From contig DASTUF010000040.1 in NCBI GenBank assembly GCA_035759745.1, positions 17,452-81,451 on the forward strand: DNA of 64,000 bases, read 5' to 3'. The number at the start of each line of letters is the position of its first letter. Positions within the stretch are counted from its first letter, which is position 1. This DNA comes from CAMLHP01 sp035759745. Lineage in GTDB: Bacteria; Gemmatimonadota; Gemmatimonadetes; Gemmatimonadales; GWC2-71-9. A program made the translations under genes and the position numbers. The notes beneath the pieces were generated by a model. It was not told the origin of the DNA. It did not search any database and saw nothing but the letters and a program-made list of their open reading frames with translations. Shown piece by piece: positions 62,539 through 64,000 of this stretch.

Positions 62539-63368
62539 GAGGCAGCCATTGCCTGGATACGTTGGGGGGCCGTCAGCGCGGCCACGGGAATGGTCCATTC
62601 GAACTGGCGCATGACCGGCGTGAAGCCGGCGCGAAGGTACATGGCCTTGCCGGGGCCGGACTCAAGCGCAAAGACTCCCGCGGCGGCAGCGCCCGCCTGC
62701 CGGGCCTGATCCAGTGCAGCCTGCGTCAGAAGGGCGCCGTGGCCCTGCCCCCGGCAATCGGGGCGAAGCACCAGGTTCTTGAGCCGGGCAAACGCGCCCT
62801 GGGAATGGAGCGCGAACGTGCCGCACGGTTCTGCGTCCCGCCAGAGCAAGTACGGGTGCATGTAGCCGGCAGCGGTCCGGGTGCGCTCCATCGCCACCCA
62901 CAGAGCGGCGGGGGCCTCATGCCCGTCAGGGCCGGTGGTGCATGCCCGATGCAACTCCAGCTTCGCGGCCCAGTCTTCGGCGGTGCGCACCGGCCGCACA
63001 TCGAAGGGGGACGCCGTACGCTGGTCCTGCCGGGAAAGCATCCGCACCAGCCCGGTCTCGACCGACCGGGCTGCACCCAACGCCACCAGCGCGTCGGCGA
63101 TGGGGTTGTGGGCCTCCTCGAGGTACATTCGCAGGAAGCGCCCTCCTCGGTCCTCCACTGCCCCACCGATGGCGGCAAGCCATTGCCGCGGCCGCTCGAC
63201 CTCCGCCGGGCGAACCCGCTGGACCACCAGCGACGCGGCCAGTGTCGCGCTCCCAGGCAACCATGCCACGTCGGCCCCGGTAACCACGTCCACCACGGCG
63301 CCCGCTTCGAAGTACCGGCGGTCGCTCTCCAGCAGCAAGGCTGCGAACGCTGCCGCACGAGATTGCAT
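62535..63368 (-). CDS. GNAT family N-acetyltransferase
   Basis: 277 residues from ATG 63368. The C-terminal GNAT domain shows FARLKNLVLRPDCRGQGHGA (acetyl-CoA loop) and GKAMYLRAGFTPVM. The first 130 residues form a second, less conserved half, perhaps a degenerate GNAT fold. It is coupled to the PhyH gene. The open frame continues another 200 residues upstream, but that part lies opposite the secA end and is not protein-like. Confidence 0.8.
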   Translation of the reverse strand: MQSRAAAFAALLLESDRRYFEAGAVVDVVTGADVAWLPGSATLAASLVVQRVRPAEVERPRQWLAAIGGAVEDRGGRFLRMYLEEAHNPIADALVALGAARSVETGLVRMLSRQDQRTASPFDVRPVRTAEDWAAKLELHRACTTGPDGHEAPAALWVAMERTRTAAGYMHPYLLWRDAEPCGTFALHSQGAFARLKNLVLRPDCRGQGHGALLTQAALDQARQAGAAAAGVFALESGPGKAMYLRAGFTPVMRQFEWTIPVAALTAPQRIQAMAAS

Positions 63369-63402
63369 ACACGCTCCAGGCCGGGTTCGAGGCGAGGGAG
63401 CC

Positions 63403-63418
63403 GTAGCGAAAGCGCTAC
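63403..63418. terminator. Weak hairpin between secA and the GNAT gene
   Basis: GTAGCG and CGCTAC pair around AAAG, about 110 bases beyond the secA stop. The rest of this gap (63369-63526) is GC-rich, with gggggcccccc nearby. Weak as a terminator because no U run follows. Confidence 0.3.
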
Positions 63419-63526
63419 ACAGGGGGGCCCCCGACGGACTTCGGCGTGCCCGGCGAGGAAAGAAGCGCCCCCCACAACCGATCCGCCGGTCGCGAGGGGC
63501 AAGGGATATGCCGGGAGCCGGGCCTG

Positions 63527-64000
63527 CTAGGCGTTGGCTCCGTGACACTTCTTGTACTTCCTGCCCGAGCCGCACGGGCACGGGTCGTTGCGTCCGACTT
63601 CGGGCACTGTCCCCTGGGCGGGCGCGAGGCGGCCGACCGAGCTGCGCACCGGTGGGGCGACGCCGGCGGGGGCTGGCGCGCTGGGCCGGCCTCCCATGAA
63701 CAGGTCGTCGGCGGTGCCGGACGCCGGGGTCGGCGTCGGTGGCGGCGGTGGGGCGCGGCGCGGCGCGGGCGCGTCGGCGCTCACCTGGACCCGGAGGTAG
63801 CGCTCGGAGAAGGTCCCCTGGATGTCGCGCATCAGGTCCTCGAACATCTCGTACGCTTCCTTCTTGTACTCGATGAGCGGGTCCCGCTGGCCGTAGCTCC
63901 GATAATGAATCGAGCCACGCAGCTGGTCGAGGTCGTAGAGATGATCCTTCCACTTCTCGTCCAGCACCGACAGCATCACCTGGGACAGCACCTGGGCATC
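63527..64000 (-). CDS. secA: Preprotein translocase ATPase SecA, C-terminal part (partial)
   Basis: The last 157 residues of SecA; the rest lies beyond the window. DEKWKDHLYDLDQLRGSIHY and RSYGQRDPLIEYKKEAYEMF belong to the helical scaffold and wing. A Pro/Ala-rich linker leads to the zinc-binding tip GRNDPCPCGSGRKYKKCHG, which binds SecB and ribosomes. The stop is TAG at 63527. Confidence 0.97.
   Translation of the reverse strand, partial: DAQVLSQVMLSVLDEKWKDHLYDLDQLRGSIHYRSYGQRDPLIEYKKEAYEMFEDLMRDIQGTFSERYLRVQVSADAPAPRRAPPPPPTPTPASGTADDLFMGGRPSAPAPAGVAPPVRSSVGRLAPAQGTVPEVGRNDPCPCGSGRKYKKCHGANA

Noticed and set aside
62535..63953. 472-residue version of the GNAT protein
   Set aside because: The first 195 residues lie opposite the secA 3' end, carry no signal of coding use, and a good start exists at 63368.

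Overview
The window reads as a chromosomal segment of a high-GC, diderm (outer-membrane) bacterium, most likely a member of Gemmatimonadota. The case rests on gene content, not on a marker search: a complete Tol-Pal locus, LptD, TonB-type receptor and OmpA-like Pal show an outer membrane; an ECF sigma factor of the Planctomycetes/Acidobacteria/Gemmatimonadota type (TIGR02999-like) is paired with a large Ser/Thr kinase carrying a TolB-like and TPR tail; Ig/PKD/PD40 lipoproteins and a DUF4321 gene are also present. No plasmid, prophage, CRISPR, rRNA or tRNA was recognised. Nearly all genes lie on the minus strand and are packed into long runs whose stops and starts overlap (ATGA, GTGA or TGATG).

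Layout, left to right. 1-1.9 kb: end of a plus-strand frame, hflX, a LEA-type lipoprotein. 2.2-9.9 kb: an overlapping run transcribed right to left (alaS, a small unknown gene, a CpsB-like phosphatase, an SDR, CCA-adding enzyme, ZIP transporter, rarA). 9.9-21.1 kb: an accessory block of secreted or surface genes (PKD-PD40, cupin and Ig-PD40 lipoproteins, ECF sigma, the remnant of a third PD40 lipoprotein, Ser/Thr kinase, TonB-dependent receptor). It separates recA-recX from alaS, which are neighbours in many bacteria. 21.2-33.4 kb: recX, recA, yraN, then ftsK, comB, accC, pilT, accB, pepP, aroQ and a TPR gene behind one good promoter. 33.6-35.4 kb: a PpiD-like chaperone on the plus strand. 35.5-42 kb: tatA, DUF4321, polyprenyl synthase, a second large TPR protein, hutH and a lipoprotein. 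42.2-51.2 kb: an envelope operon, sugar epimerase-tolQ-tolR-tonB/tolA-tolB-pal-cpoB, ending in one unbroken gene that fuses TatC to an LptD-like barrel. 51.4-64 kb: LysM protein, ssb plus a lipoprotein, rimI-tsaB-tsaE-uvrB, an EVE protein, bifunctional rel, radC, a PhyH oxygenase, a GNAT protein and the 3' end of secA.

The most unusual points are: (1) the TatC-LptD fusion with a signal-like segment at the junction; (2) a family of heptanucleotide tandem repeats, all variants of one purine-rich word, found at seven places and each time directly behind a stop codon, three of them as inverted pairs; (3) two other inverted-repeat elements (1990-2121 and 23592-23843); (4) two promoters with identical internal spacing in front of the ECF sigma gene and the kinase gene. 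Some start codons were moved inward from the longest frame using lipoprotein signals, ribosome binding sites or stop-start overlaps. All family assignments come from reading motifs by eye.
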